From Phytophthora colocasiae (lineage: Eukaryota; Oomycota; Peronosporomycetes; Peronosporales; Peronosporaceae), in the NCBI GenBank assembly GCA_018806915.1, contig JAGKQI010000083.1, positions 620,001 through 684,000 of the forward strand: a stretch of DNA of 64,000 nt, written 5' to 3'. This document shows, piece by piece, positions 41,029-53,354 of the stretch. Position numbers and translations under genes: made by a program. Within the stretch, counting starts at the first letter, position 1. Each line of letters begins with the position of its first letter. Below the pieces are notes generated by a model, which was given only the letters and a program-made list of their open reading frames with translations, was not told the origin of the DNA and ran no database searches.

Positions 41029-42537
41029 TGCTCGGAGTTACTACCGGGCTGCTCTCTTCCATCTGAACGTTGGTGCTGAGGAGTCTGTTGGCGAATCGAC
41101 GTCTGTTTCGTCGCTGCCGTGTTAGCTGCTGTACCCGTTGCTGTCGTCGCTGTCGCTTCTGGTACTAGCCGGTATCCAGCAGGAATCACCATGTTCCACT
41201 GACTGCCTGCTTGAAGTGTAGCACCTCCAGCTGGGAGCACTAACCTTCCTTCAACGTCGTACCTCGGAGGAGGGCCACTTGCCAAACTCACATCATCGTA
41301 GCCAGACACGACAGATCCCAAGTTTCCACCGCCTGAGAACTGCTGTGGTCTGAGTAATTCGGGAGTCGACATCGCTGGGGTAGCGTTGCTCGTCGTTGCT
41401 CGCTCGTCGTGCGCGCGTATGGCCGTCGCCAAGTCCACCTTAGCCTTCACCGTATTCGCCGACCTGGTCCACGGCGGAGTTCACTGCTTCGTTGAGCGTC
41501 GCTGGGCGATGCCCACGTACCAAGGTTGCACACCACGCGTTGCCCATGCCAGACAGGAACGAATCCACCAACCATTCTTCGTCGACGGGGTTACTTGACG
41601 CGATTTCTCGAAGCTTCTGTGCGTACTCGACCAAGGATTCACCTCGCTGCTGTCGTCGCTGACGGAGCCTCGCAACCACCTCCGGGTTCGAACGTTTGAC
41701 CATATACCGGTCCCTCATCATCTTACTTAGATTGCCGAATGTCTGGTCTTCTCGCCGGCTAAACGCGTCCTCCACAGTGTCGTACCACATGAGCGCCTCA
41801 CCCTCAAGACTCGCAACCATCTCGATGAAGACCTCATGCTCCCGCCAGTCTGTTCTCAGAATCGCTGTCGGACGCCGAAGCTCATTCTTAACTGCTTTTA
41901 ACCACGCTTTCACAGTGACTTTCGGCTCTCCTAGTCCCTTGAACTTTGGTAGTCTCAACTTCTTCTCTCGACTTGGTGGAGCCTGGTAAACCCACGTCGG
42001 TGCTGGTGGAACTGCAAATACCTGTGGAGGAGCTTGTGCAGGGGGTGTCGGTGGCACTGGTGGTGCTGCCGCTGCCCGTTCTTCCGGAACGCCCGCTCCT
42101 GCTCCGCCGTCTCCCATAGGCACTGGTGCTGCTTGTCCCAGTCCACCGTCGCCTCCGTCGTCGTTACCTTGACCTCCGTCGTCGTTTCCACCGCCGTTAC
42201 CATTGCCTCCAGGGTTGACTGCTATCCCGGGTGCCGGTACGACTGGTGCTACTGGTGCTTGTTGTCCTCCTCCCGATCCAGGTATGTTGACCATCGGGGC
42301 GACGCCACTGTTTCCGCCGCTAACTCGAGGAGTATGACCCGCCGTTGCCCGTACGTTTGCTGCCTCCGGCATTATATTACCAACAGTGCTGTGCAATACC
42401 GCTTGCGGAACTTGTTTCCCCCCTCCTTGGGCTATTCCTGGGCTCGCCGATACGTGTGCCGCCTCAGCTACCGCGTCATGAAACGAAGCACGTCGCTCAG
42501 CCCGTTCATCTCTCGCAGCACTAGCCGATCGAACCAT
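41025..42537 (-). pseudogene. array unit 1 gag
   Basis: From ATG 42537: Ala/Gly/Pro-rich N-terminus with GGNGNGGGNDDGG low complexity, then a gag/capsid domain (LRLPKFKGLGEPKVTVKAW, EGEALMWYDTVEDAFSR, GESLVEYAQKLREIASS, SFLSGMGNAWCATLVRGH). Near 41445 this unit has lost bases relative to unit 3, creating a stop (GEYGEG*). The frame resumes as VDLATAIRAHDERATT and ends TGA 41025-41027. No zinc knuckle seen. Confidence 0.82.
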
Positions 42538-42942
42538 ACTTTCCGTTAACTTTCAGTATCCGTGTCTTTCGTATCCGGGTCTTCCTGTAATGCAAAATCC
42601 AATCTCATGTTCAGTATCCGTATCTTACTAACCCCTCAGTAACAGTATCTGTGGCTCATGCTGTGCGGAATCTCTGTAGGTGGCCTTCTTGCCCTGTGTC
42701 TGTAGTAGGCCCGTATTGCCTAACGTCTGCGCTTCTGTGCTTCCGTACGCGGTAGGCCCGTATTGCCTAGCGCCTGTGCTTACTTACTTCCTTATACCTA
42801 CAGGATAGGCCAGTACACCTAGTGCCAGTATTGCACCACTCCCAGTACAGAGTGTCCTGCCATGGTCCTTGCCCACTGTGACTAGGCTCGCAAAGTCCAC
42901 CTTATTGCAAACTTGCCCAGAAAGTCACTGTAATGACCACCA

Positions 42943-43935
42943 TGTCGGCTACTTCTCTTAAACGCCGCTATAATCCAACTAGAGGGAGCGTGTGGGTCAC
43001 ACGAGCAGGAGCTAGAAGTCGTCTGTCACCAGTAAAACTAGGTGGACCAACCGGTTGCTGAAATCCAGCAGAGACAGCCTAGGGAGGGGACATTAGCAGC
43101 AACTACCAACCTCGGGTAGGTTGACAGTCTGTCCTCACGCTTGCCCGAACATGTAACATGCAAATATACGTAAACTGAGACTCTCATGATACGTCTTCAC
43201 CTTCCACGTTCCAGACTCAGTTCATACGGCCAAAGACGCCATCAGTAGGCACCGTAGCCACCCGGTCGCTAACCGAGATCCCAGCCCTCTACACAGACTC
43301 CTTCATGATCGCCACCTCAGAACCCTGTGCCTCACCTCACTAATGACTCGATACGCCTCCGCCGACCAGTACGTCGCAGAACGAAGCCACGTACAGAAAC
43401 CTCTGAATGCTGTTGGGTGAAGCCGACCCCTTGGTCGCAGTACTCCACGCGTCGTGTTTAGCTGCTTAACTCTTCTCAACCGAGCAGAATCGCAACTGGG
43501 AGGTGTGGCGGCTGACCGCACACCCAGAGCTCCCCTAGCTACCGTCGCCCTTCTAGACTACACCTAAACTAACTATACTGGTCGCCACCGTCAGGATCTT
43601 CCTTCGGCGACGCTCTGCAAGCTTTCTCCGCCGTTCACTGTCTTCTATCTGCGTCGTTCGCCTTGGTCGTATACTTATCTCCATCGTAACTGCTCCGTGT
43701 CATCCCTCCTGTAGCGATCTTCTCATGTAGCCGTCGTCCTGCAACTTCAACGTCTCCGCCAATGTCTTGTGTCTGTAGCCCTGCTCGTCACCGTCCTGCA
43801 CTCCGTTGATCCCGATTGACTGATCATCTACTTCCAACTGTCTTCGTCGTCACTGGTAAGGTCAATTGTCACTGCGGCGCGGGATTCTGCTGACATTGCT
43901 TGTGTTCCAGGTGCGTGGAGCACTACCTGTCCACA
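42943..43935 (-). repeat. array LTR B
   Basis: Directly joined, base to base, to LTR C at 43935/43936. Confidence 0.9.
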
Positions 43936-44941
43936 TGTCGGCTACTTCTCTTAAACGCCGCTGTAATCCAACTAGAGGGAGCGTGTGGGTCACACGAGCA
44001 GGAGCTAGAAGTCGTCTGTCACCAGTAAAACTAGGTGGACCAACCGGTTGCTGAAATCCAGCAGAGACAGCTTAGGGAGGGGACATTAGCAGCAACTACC
44101 AACCTCGGGTAGGTTGACAGTCTGTCCTCACGCTTGCCCGAACATGTAACATGCAAATATACGTAAACTGAGACTCTCATGATACGTCTTCACCTTCCAC
44201 GTTCCAGACTCAGTTCATACGGCCAAGACGCCATCAGTAGGCACCGTAGCCACCCGGTCGCTAACCGAGATCCCAGCCCTCTACACAGACTCCTTCATGA
44301 TTGCCACCTCAGAACCCTGTGCCTCACCTCACTAATGACTCGATACGCCTCCGCCGACCAGTACGTCGCAGAACGAAGCCACGTACGAAACCTCTGAATG
44401 CTGTTGGGGTGAAGCCGACCCCTTGGTCGCAGTACTCACGCGTCGTGTTTAGCTGCTTAACTCTTCTCAACCGAGCAGAATCGCAACTGGGAGGTGTGGC
44501 GGCTGACCGCACACCCAGAGGCTCCTAGCTACCGTCGCCCTTCTAGACTACACCTAAACTAACTATACTGGTCGCCACCGTCAGGATCTTCCCTTCGGCG
44601 ACGCTCTGCAAGCTTTCTCCGCCGTTCACTGTCTTCTATCTGCGTCGTTCGCCTTGGTCGTATACTTATCTCCATCGTAACTGCTCCGTGTCATCCCTCC
44701 TGTAGCGATCTTCTCATGTAGCCGTCGTCCTGCAACTTCAACGTCTCCGCCAATGTCTTGTGTCTGTAGCCCTGCTCGTCACCGTCCTGCACTCCGTTGA
44801 TCCCGATTGACTTGTCGTCCGCACTTTCAACTGTCTTCGTCGTCACCAGTGAGATCAATTGTCACTGCGACGCGGGATTCTTCTGACATTGCTTGCATGT
44901 TCCAGGTGCGTGGAGCACTACCTGTCCATCACGCCATCCCC
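43936..44941 (-). repeat. array LTR C
   Basis: Begins tgtcggctac immediately after LTR B. Carries several extra single bases relative to the others. Confidence 0.9.
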
Positions 44942-46979
44942 CGCCAGAAGGTCGTCCTCGACCTTTCCTTCGTCGAGTAATTGCTCAAACTGTTGTGCCG
45001 TAAGCCATGCTGCCACCACTGGTCCTCCTGGCCGGTCTCGATACAGCACCCTGTGCTGTGTTTCATATCGCCCTGCCTTGTTTCGAACTTTCCGTTGTCC
45101 TTGTTCACGAACACTGCCTCCTGTGGCTTCTGACATGATGACCTTGACTGATGTTTGGCCACCGTGACTGTCCTCGCCCTCGTAAAGCTTGTGCCGTGCC
45201 GTCTCTGCGTCGGAGTCCGTAGTTTCCAAGTCCACCGTTTCCAGTAGTCTGACCTTTGGCGTTTCCTTCACGTGTTTCGTTTGGATCGCTTGTTGTTGTT
45301 CCGGTGCTGCTGCCAACGTCCTGTGCTGTTTTCTTGGTCGTCGTAACGCTTGGAACCCCGCGATCTGTAGTTGTATCCACCGTTTTGGCTGTTGACGTCG
45401 TCTGCTGGTCACGTAAAGTACTCCGTCGCGCTGCTCCGCGCTTCCCGTGCCTCTGTTGCTTCTCGCCGTTTCGTTTCTGATCGTCCAGCTTCGTCCGTTC
45501 TTGGCAACTCACTTCACGCTTTGTTCCGCAGTACGTTTCCGTCGCACCTGTACGTCTGGTGTCCGTGCTGTGCCAACTGTCTCGTACGTTTCAGGTAACT
45601 TCCGGGTCAACGCTTCTCGGCTAGTGTCCGTAGCTCCACCGTCTGAGTTCTTGTTAGTCCTGTGGCTGAGTTTGTCGGTGCCGGTGCCTCAGTTATTCTT
45701 GGCCCCGTCGTTCCAGCAACGTCGCCACTGGTAACCCGTGACCTCGCAGTAACATCCGGGTCTGTGATCACTGTAACCATAGTACGTGTTTTCAGGGTAC
45801 TGTGACCGTTCATCGCGCTGCCTAAGCTGCCGCCGTTCCTTGCCTGCGCTTTCAGTACACGTTTCTGGTACCGTCGTCACGAACGTGAAGCTTGTATTTG
45901 CGCATCCTGACCGAGTAAGCGTGTAACTCCTCCAGTGCTCATTCGATCAACCGCCGTTCCATTCGTGCCAGTAGCCGTCTTACCACAGTTTTCTTGCCCG
46001 ACTTCTGTCGTCGCCGGCCTTGTATCCCGAGATCTATGCTGTTTTGCTGCTTTATGTCGCTCCGACCTCTCTTGCTGCCGTATCTGTGCTCGCTCCCAAC
46101 GCCGTTCGACTTCCGCATGGGCGATATCTCGTCGTCGCTGTCCAGCTTTCAACTGGAACACCAATGCACGAGTGCTGTCTGTGATCTCCATCTCTTCGAT
46201 GATCGGTTCTTCCATGGGCGTGGCTGGCGCGCCATCCCCAGTGAAAGACACCTTCGACATCCGTGTACGTTCAACCCTGACAACCTCTTTAGTCTCTTCT
46301 GTCAGTACTGTAGATACAGCTCGCTGTCTGATCACTGTCTGTTGCCGCTGTAATCTCCATAGGCCTCAGTTTCACTTGTCGTCGCCGTCAACAGTTCTTC
46401 AGCCGTCTCTGGAGCTTCCAAGTCTGTAGTCAAGGCTGGTGACACCTCTACTTGCGGCGTCGCCTCGCCATCCCCAGTCCTGAGTCCTCTGTCGTCTTCG
46501 AAGTGAACGCGTCGTCGCTTACGTCGTTCCTGTTCGTCGCTCTTCGCTGGGATATTCTCTACTGTGTCGATCGCTCTTTCCGTGCCGTCAGCTTCCAGGT
46601 TCCCATTCTTCTTACCCGTAACTGTGTTATCGACATCGTTTGATGCCGTACCGTCAACCCCTTCATTCTCACTGTCGGTCTCGGTCGTAAACACCACTTC
46701 TCTGTTTGTGTGCGTCTTCGGCCGATTCCTTCGTCTCCTTCTTCGTCTTTTCCGTCCAACCGTCGGAGTCCCGTCCTCCGGCTGCCGTTTTCTAGACGCC
46801 ACCATTGAATCCTGCTGTACAGTGCCTTCTGTCTTCTGTTCTAATACCAGCCACCCTCGTCTTGGTTCGTCCGTGCCTCTCGCTCCCCGTTCTTGCCGTG
46901 CGTGATGTTGGGCCGGGGCCCTTACATCGGCCCGTCGTTTCCCGAGTTGCCTGTTCGCATCCTGGTTTCCACCCCTCAC
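44942..46979 (-). pseudogene. array unit 2 post-gag region and integrase-tail remnant
   Basis: Counterparts of the unit 1 ORFs: an Arg-rich/acidic frame at 46979-46332, KVSFTGDGAPATPMEEP in 46335-45877, and the integrase-tail relic PGGPVVAAWLTAQQFEQLL in 45412-44918. Confidence 0.7.
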
Positions 46980-48492
46980 TGCTCTGAGTTACTACCGGGC
47001 TGCTCTCTTCCATCTGAACGTTGGTGCTGAGGAGTCTGTTGGCGAATCGACGTCTGTTTCGTCGCTGCCGTGTTAGCTGCTGTACCCGTTGCTGTCGTCG
47101 CTTGTCGCTTCTGGTACTAACCGGTATCCAGCAGGAATCACTATGTTCCACTGACTGCCTGCTTGAAGTGTAGCACCTCCAGCTGGGAGCACTCAACCTT
47201 CCTTCAACGTCGTACCTCGGAGGAGGGCCACTTGCCAAACCCACATCATCGTAGCCAGACACGACAGATCCCAAGTTTCCACCACCCGAGAACTGCTGTG
47301 GTCTGAGTAATTCGGGAGTCGACATCGCTGGAGTAGCGTTGCTCGTCGTTGCTCGCTCGTCGTGCGCGCGTATGGCCGTCGCCAAGTCCACCCGTAGCCT
47401 TCACCGTATTCGCCAACCTGGTCCACGGCGGAGTTCACTGCTTCGTTGAGCGTCGCTGGGCGATGCCCACGTACCAAGGTTGCACACCACGCGTTGCCCA
47501 TGCCAGACAGGAACGAATCCACCAACCATTCTTCGTCGACGGGTTACTTGACGCGATTTCTCGAAGCTTCTGTGCGTACTCGACCAAGGATTCACCTCGC
47601 TGCTGTCGTCGCTGACGGAGCCTCGCAACCACCTCCGGGTTCGAACGTTTGACCATATACCGGTCCCTCATCATCTTACTTAGATTGCCGAATGTCTGGT
47701 CTTCTCGCCGGCTAAACGCGTCCCTCCACAGTGTCGTACCACATGAGCGCCTCACCCTCAAGACTTGCAACCATCTCGATGAAGACCTCATGCTCCCGCC
47801 AGTCTGTTCTCAGGATCGCTGTCTGACACCGAAGCTCATTCTTAACTGCTTTCAACCACGCTTTCACAGTGACTTTCGGTTCTCCTAGTCCCTTGAACTT
47901 TGGTAGTCTCAACTTCTTCTCTCGACTTGGTGGAGCCTGGTAAACCCACGTCGGTGCTGGTGGAACTGCAAATACCTGTGGAGGAGCTTGTGCAGGGGTG
48001 TCGGTGGCACTGGTGGTACCGCCGCTGCTAGTGCTTCGGGAACACCCACTCCTGCTCCGCCGTCTCCCATAGGCACTGGTGCTGCTTGTCCCAGTCCACC
48101 GTCGTCTCCGCCGTCGTTACCTTGCCCTCCGTCGTCGTTACCACCGCCGTTACCATTGCCTCCAGGGTTGTCTGCTATCCCGGGTGCCGGTACGACTGGT
48201 GCTACTGGTGCTTGTTGTCCTCCTCCCGATCCCGGTATGTTGACCATCGAAACGACGCCACTGTTTCCGCCGCTAACTCGAGGAGTATGACCCGCCGTTG
48301 CCCGTACGTTTGCTGTTTCCGGCATTGAACTTCCACTAATGCTGTGCAGGACCGCCTGTGGAACTTGTTTTCCCCTCCTTGGGCTAATCCTGGGTCCGCT
48401 GCTACATGTGCCGCTTCCGCTACCGCGTCGTGAAACGAGGCTCGCCGTTCAGCCCGTTCATCTCTCGCAGCACTAGCCGATCGTCGAACCAT
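46980..48492 (-). pseudogene. array unit 2 gag, multiply frameshifted
   Basis: The same gag as unit 1 from ATG 48492, but broken into short frames (48492-48202, 48325-47909, 47912-47712, 47791-47435, 47391 on) by scattered one-base insertions and deletions. Confidence 0.8.
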
Positions 48493-48909
48493 ACTTTCCT
48501 TTAACTTTCAGTATCTGTGCCTTCCTTATCTGTGTCTTCCGTATCCGTGTCTGTAACTTCCTTGTTCGTGACTTCCCGTATCCGGGTCCGTAACTTCCTG
48601 TAATACAAAACCCAGTCTCATGTTCAGTATCTGTATCTTACTAACCCCTCAGTAACAGTATCTGTGGCTCATGCTGTGCGGAATCTCTGTAGATGGCCTT
48701 CTTGCCCTGTGTCTGTAGTAGGCCCGTATTGCCTAACGTCTGTGCTTCGCTTACTTCCCGTACGCCTACAGGATAGGCCAGTACACCTAGTGCCAGTATT
48801 GCACCACTCCCAGTACAGAGTGTCCTGCCATGGTCCTTGCCCACTGTGACTAGGCTCGCAAAGTCCACCTTATTGCAAACTTGCCCAGAAAGCCCCTGTA
48901 TGACCACCA

Positions 48910-49901
48910 TGTCGGCTACTTCTCTTAAACGCCGCTGTAATCCAACTAGAGGGAGCGTGTGGGTCACACGAGCAGGAGCTAGAAGTCGTCTGTCACCAGT
49001 AAAACTAGGTGGACCAACCGGTTGCTGAAATCCAGCAGAGACAGCTTAGGGAGGGGACATTAGCAGCAACGCTACCAACCTCGGGTAGGTTGGACAGTCT
49101 GTCCTCACGCTTGCCCGAACATGTAACATGCAAATATACGTAAACTGAGACTCTCATGATACGTCTTCACCTTCCACGTTCCAGACTCAGTTCATACGGC
49201 CAAGACGCCATCAGTAGGCACCGTAGCCACCCGGTCGCTAACCGAGATCCCAGCCCTCTACACAGACTCCTTCATGATCGCCACCTCAGAACCCTGTGCC
49301 TCACCTCACTAATGACTCGATACGCCTCCGCCGACCAGTACGTCGCAGAACGAAGCCACGTACGAAACCTCTGAATGCTGTTGGGTGAAGCCGACCCCTT
49401 GGTCGCAGTACTCCACGCGTCGTGTTTAGCTGCTTAACTCTTCTCAACCGAGCAGAATCGCAACTGGGAGGTGTGGCGGCTGACCGCACACCCAGAGCTC
49501 CCGAGCTACCGTCGCCCTTCTAGACTACACCTAAACTAACTATACTGGTCGCCACCGTCAGGATCTTCCTTCGGCGACGCTCTGCAAGCTTTCTCCGCCG
49601 TTCACTGTCTTCTATCTGCGTCGTTCGCCTTGGTCGTATACTTATCTCCATCGTAACTGCTCCGTGTCATCCCTCCTGTAGCGATCTTCTCATGTAGCCG
49701 TCGTCCTGCAACTTCAACGTCTCCGCCAATGTCTTGTGTCTGTAGCCCTGCTCGTCACCGTCCTGCACTCCGTTGATCCCGATTGACTTGTCGTCCACTT
49801 TCAACTGTCTTCGTCGTCACCAGTGAGATCAATTGTCACTGCGACGCGGATTCTTCTGACATTGCTTGTGTTCCAGGTGCGTGGAGCACTACCTGTCCAC
49901 A
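48910..49901 (-). repeat. array LTR D
   Basis: Shared between internal regions 2 and 3. Confidence 0.9.
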
Positions 49902-51945
49902 CGCCATCCCCCGCCAGAAGGTCGTCCTCGACCTTTCCTTCGTCGAGTAATTGCTCAAACTGTTGTGCCGTAAGCCATGCTGCCACCACTGGTCCTCCTG
50001 GCCGGTCTCGATACAGCACCCTGTGCTGTGTTTCATATCGCCCTGCCTTGTTTCGAACTTTCCGTTGTCCTTGTTCACGAACACTGCCTCCTGTGGCTTC
50101 TGACATGATGACCTTGACTGATGTTGGCCACCGTGACTGTCCTCGCCCTCGTAAAGCTTGTGCCGTGCCGTCTCTGCGTCGGAGTCCGTAGTTTCCAAGT
50201 CCACCGTTTCCAGTAGTCTGACCTTTGGCGTTTCCTTCACGTGTTTCGTTTGGATCGCTTGTTGTTGTTCCGGTGCTGCTGCCAACGTCCTGTGCTGTTT
50301 TCTTGGTCGTCGTAACGCTTGGAACCCCGCGATCTGTAGTTGTATCCACCGTTTTGGCTGTTGACGTCGTCTGCTGGTCACGTAAAGTACTCCGTCGCGC
50401 TGCTCGCGCTTCCCGTGCCTCTGTTGCTTCTCGCCGTTTCGTTTCTGATCGTCCAGCTTCGTCCGTTCTTGGCAACTCACTTCACCTTTGTTCCGCAGTA
50501 CGTTTCCGTCGCACCTGTACGTCTGGTGTCCGTGCTGTGCCAACTGTCTCGTACGTTTCAGGTAACTTCCGGGTCAACGCTTCTCGGCTAGTGTCCGTAG
50601 CTCCACCGTCTGAGTTCTTGTTAGTCCTGTGGCTGAGTTTGTCGGTGCCGGTGCCTCAGTTATTCTTGGCCCCGTCGTTCCAGCAACGTCGCCACTGGTA
50701 ACCCGTGACCTCGCAGTAACATCCGGGTCTGTGATCACTGTAACCATAGTACGTGTTTTCAGGGTACTGTGACCGTTCATCGCGCTGCCTAAGCTGCCGC
50801 CGTTCCTTGCCTGCGCTTTCAGTACACGTTTCTGGTACCGTCGTCACGAACGTGAAGCTTGTATTTGCGCATCCTGACCGAGTAAGCGTGTAACTCCTCC
50901 AGTGCTCATTCGATCAACCGCCGTTCCATTTCGTGCCAGTAGCCGTCTTACCACAGTTTTCTTGCCCGACTTCTGTCGTCGCCGGCCTTGTATCCCGAGA
51001 TCTCTGCTGTTTGCTGCTTTATGTCGCTCCGACCTCTCTTGCTGCCGTATCTGTGCTCGCTCCCCAACGCCGTTCGACTTCCGCATGGGCGATATCTCGT
51101 CGTCGCTGTCCAGCTTTCAACTGGAACACCAATGCACGAGTGCTGTCTGTGATCTCCATCTCTTCGATGATCGGTTTCTTCCATGGGCGTGGCTGGCGCG
51201 CCATCCCCAGTGAAAGACACCTTCGACATCCGTGTACGTTCAACCCTGACAACCTCTTTAGTCTCTTCTGTCAGTACTGTAGATACAGCTCGCTGTCCTG
51301 ATCACTGTCTGTTGCCGCTGTAATCTCCATAGGCTCCAGTTTCACTTGTCGTCGCCGTCAACAGTTCTTCAGCCGTCTCTGGAGCTTCCAAGTCTGTAGT
51401 CAAGGCTGGTGACACCTCTACTTGCGGCGTCGCCTCGCCATCCCCAGTCCTGAGTCCTCTGTCGTCTTCGAAGTGAACGCGTCGTCGCTTACGTCGTTCC
51501 TGTTCGTCGCTCTTCGCTGGGATATCTCTACTGTGTCGATCGCTCTTTCCGTGCCGTCAGCTTCCAGGTTCCCATTCTTCTTACCCGTAACTGTGTTATC
51601 GACATCGTTTGATGCCGTACCGTCAACCCCTTCATTCTCACTGTCGGTCTCGGTCGTAAACACCACTTCTCTGTTTGTGTGCGTCTTCGGCCGATTCCTT
51701 CGTCTCTGTCTTCGTCTTTTCCGTCCAACCGTCGGAGTCCCGTCCTCCGGCTGCCGTTTTCTAGACGCCACCATTGAATCCTGCTGTACAGTGCCTTCTG
51801 TCTTCTGTTCTAATACCAGCCACCCTCGTCTTGGTTCGTCCGTGCCTCTCGCTCCCCGTTCTTGCCGTGCGTGATGTTGGGCCGGGGCCCTACATCGGCC
51901 CGTCGTTTCCCGAGTTGCTGTTCGCATCCTGGTTTCCACCCTCAC
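49902..51945 (-). pseudogene. array unit 3 post-gag region and integrase-tail remnant
   Basis: Frame 51945-51418 overlaps the gag stop in the -1 frame as in unit 1. Frame 50475-49801 carries Thr-rich text, VRNKAGRYETQHRVLYRD and PGGPVVAAWLTAQQFEQLL. No pol core. Confidence 0.65.
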
Positions 51946-52442
51946 TGCTCTGAGTTACTACCGGGCTGCTCTCTTCCATCTGAACGTTGGTGCTGAGGAG
52001 TCTGTTGGCGAATCGACGTCTGTTTCGTCGCTGCCGTGTTAGCTGCTGTACCCGTTGCTGTCGTCGCTGTCGCTTCTGGTACTAACCGGTATCCAGCAGG
52101 AATCACTATGTTCCACTGACTGCCTGCTTGAACTGTAGCACCTCCAGCTGGGAGCACTAACCTTCCTTCAACGTCGTACCTCGGAGGAGGGCCACTTGCC
52201 AAACCCACATCATCGTAGCCAGACACGACAGATCCCAAGTTTCCACCGCCCGAGAACTGCTGTGGTCTGAGTAATTCGGGAGTCGACATCGCTGGAGTAG
52301 CGTTGCTCGTCGTTGCTCGCTCGTCGTGCGCGCGTATGGCCGTCGCCAAGTCCACCCCGTAGCCTTCACCGTATTCGCCAACCTGGTCCACGGCGGAGTT
52401 CACTGCTTCGTTGAGCGTCGCTGGGCGATGCCCACGTACCAA
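51942..52442 (-). pseudogene. array unit 3 gag, C-terminal part beyond LINE
   Basis: Continues RPATLNEAVNSAVDQVGEYG and GYGVDLATAIRAHDERATT without a break to TGA 51942-51944. This unit keeps the frame that units 1 and 2 have lost at this point. Confidence 0.8.
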
Positions 52443-52614
52443 TTGATTTTTGATTTTTGGCGGTTATGACGGCTTACTACACCCGGCGCCGTGACGGCGC
52501 CGCATACGGAGGATCGCCCCGCGGCAGCAGCCCAAAAAGACTGCGGCCAGCCCCCTCGCGGGCGGTTGGCCTAAAACCTGGCCTTCTTTCTATCAGACCT
52601 AGTCTACCTATGTG

Positions 52615-53354
52615 TTAACCTGTGTTGCGAGCGCGGTCGTTGTGCCACGCGGAGCCTCGTTTTCGAAGCTTCTCGTGACTCTTTGCCAGCGCCTTGGTGA
52701 TTTTCTTTCCTGGCTTTGTAGCCCATTGAATTCGGCGATTTGTGATCCCTGCGTTGACGTCGTCGCGAAGTTGTTCCATGTTCCTCTCCTCGAACGCACG
52801 GGCTTGTTTTGTACAGGATGTATTCCAGTATGCACGCAGTACTTCCCAAAGTCGGGTGAACAGCCGCTGATGCAATGTCTGAGCACCCTGTCCGGTGTAC
52901 GAGATTGCCTCAGCCCAAGCTTTACTTGTTGATGTCATCGTCAGGAACCTGCGCCAGCCCGCCGGCTCATTGTAGATAGTTACCGACCCCGTCGAGCTGG
53001 GATCGCACCGTCGACCACCAATGCGGTATGGTACTGTCAGGGACCTCCTGCGAGGGTGTAGACCATTCGAAGATAGGGTGCTGCCACATTCGAGACACCG
53101 GGACTGACCAGGATGTAGCCATCCATGATAATGAGTAGTGTTGCTGTAGCGTCCGAGTCCACATTGGGGCCGCTCGCCGGAGAGTGTCTTGGGGGTCGCA
53201 CACCGTTGTCAACGCACCAATGAGTATTGGCTGGGGATTGTAGGCGTAGATGCGCCTGTATTGGTGTTCTCTCTCACTTTGGTAAACCGAAGCGTCGGTT
53301 CTCATCTTGAGCGAGCCGCTGGGGATGTTGATGATCCACTGTCCCCTAGGTTGT
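52615..53354 (-). pseudogene. LINE ORF2 C-terminal end
   Basis: Frames 53305-52967 and 52938-52615 continue the Trp-rich C-terminus (RRIYAYNPQPILIGALTTV; GKKITKALAKSHEKLRKRG) after frameshifts near 53330 and 52950. The ~170 bases beyond it are 3' UTR with an A-rich end. Confidence 0.6.
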
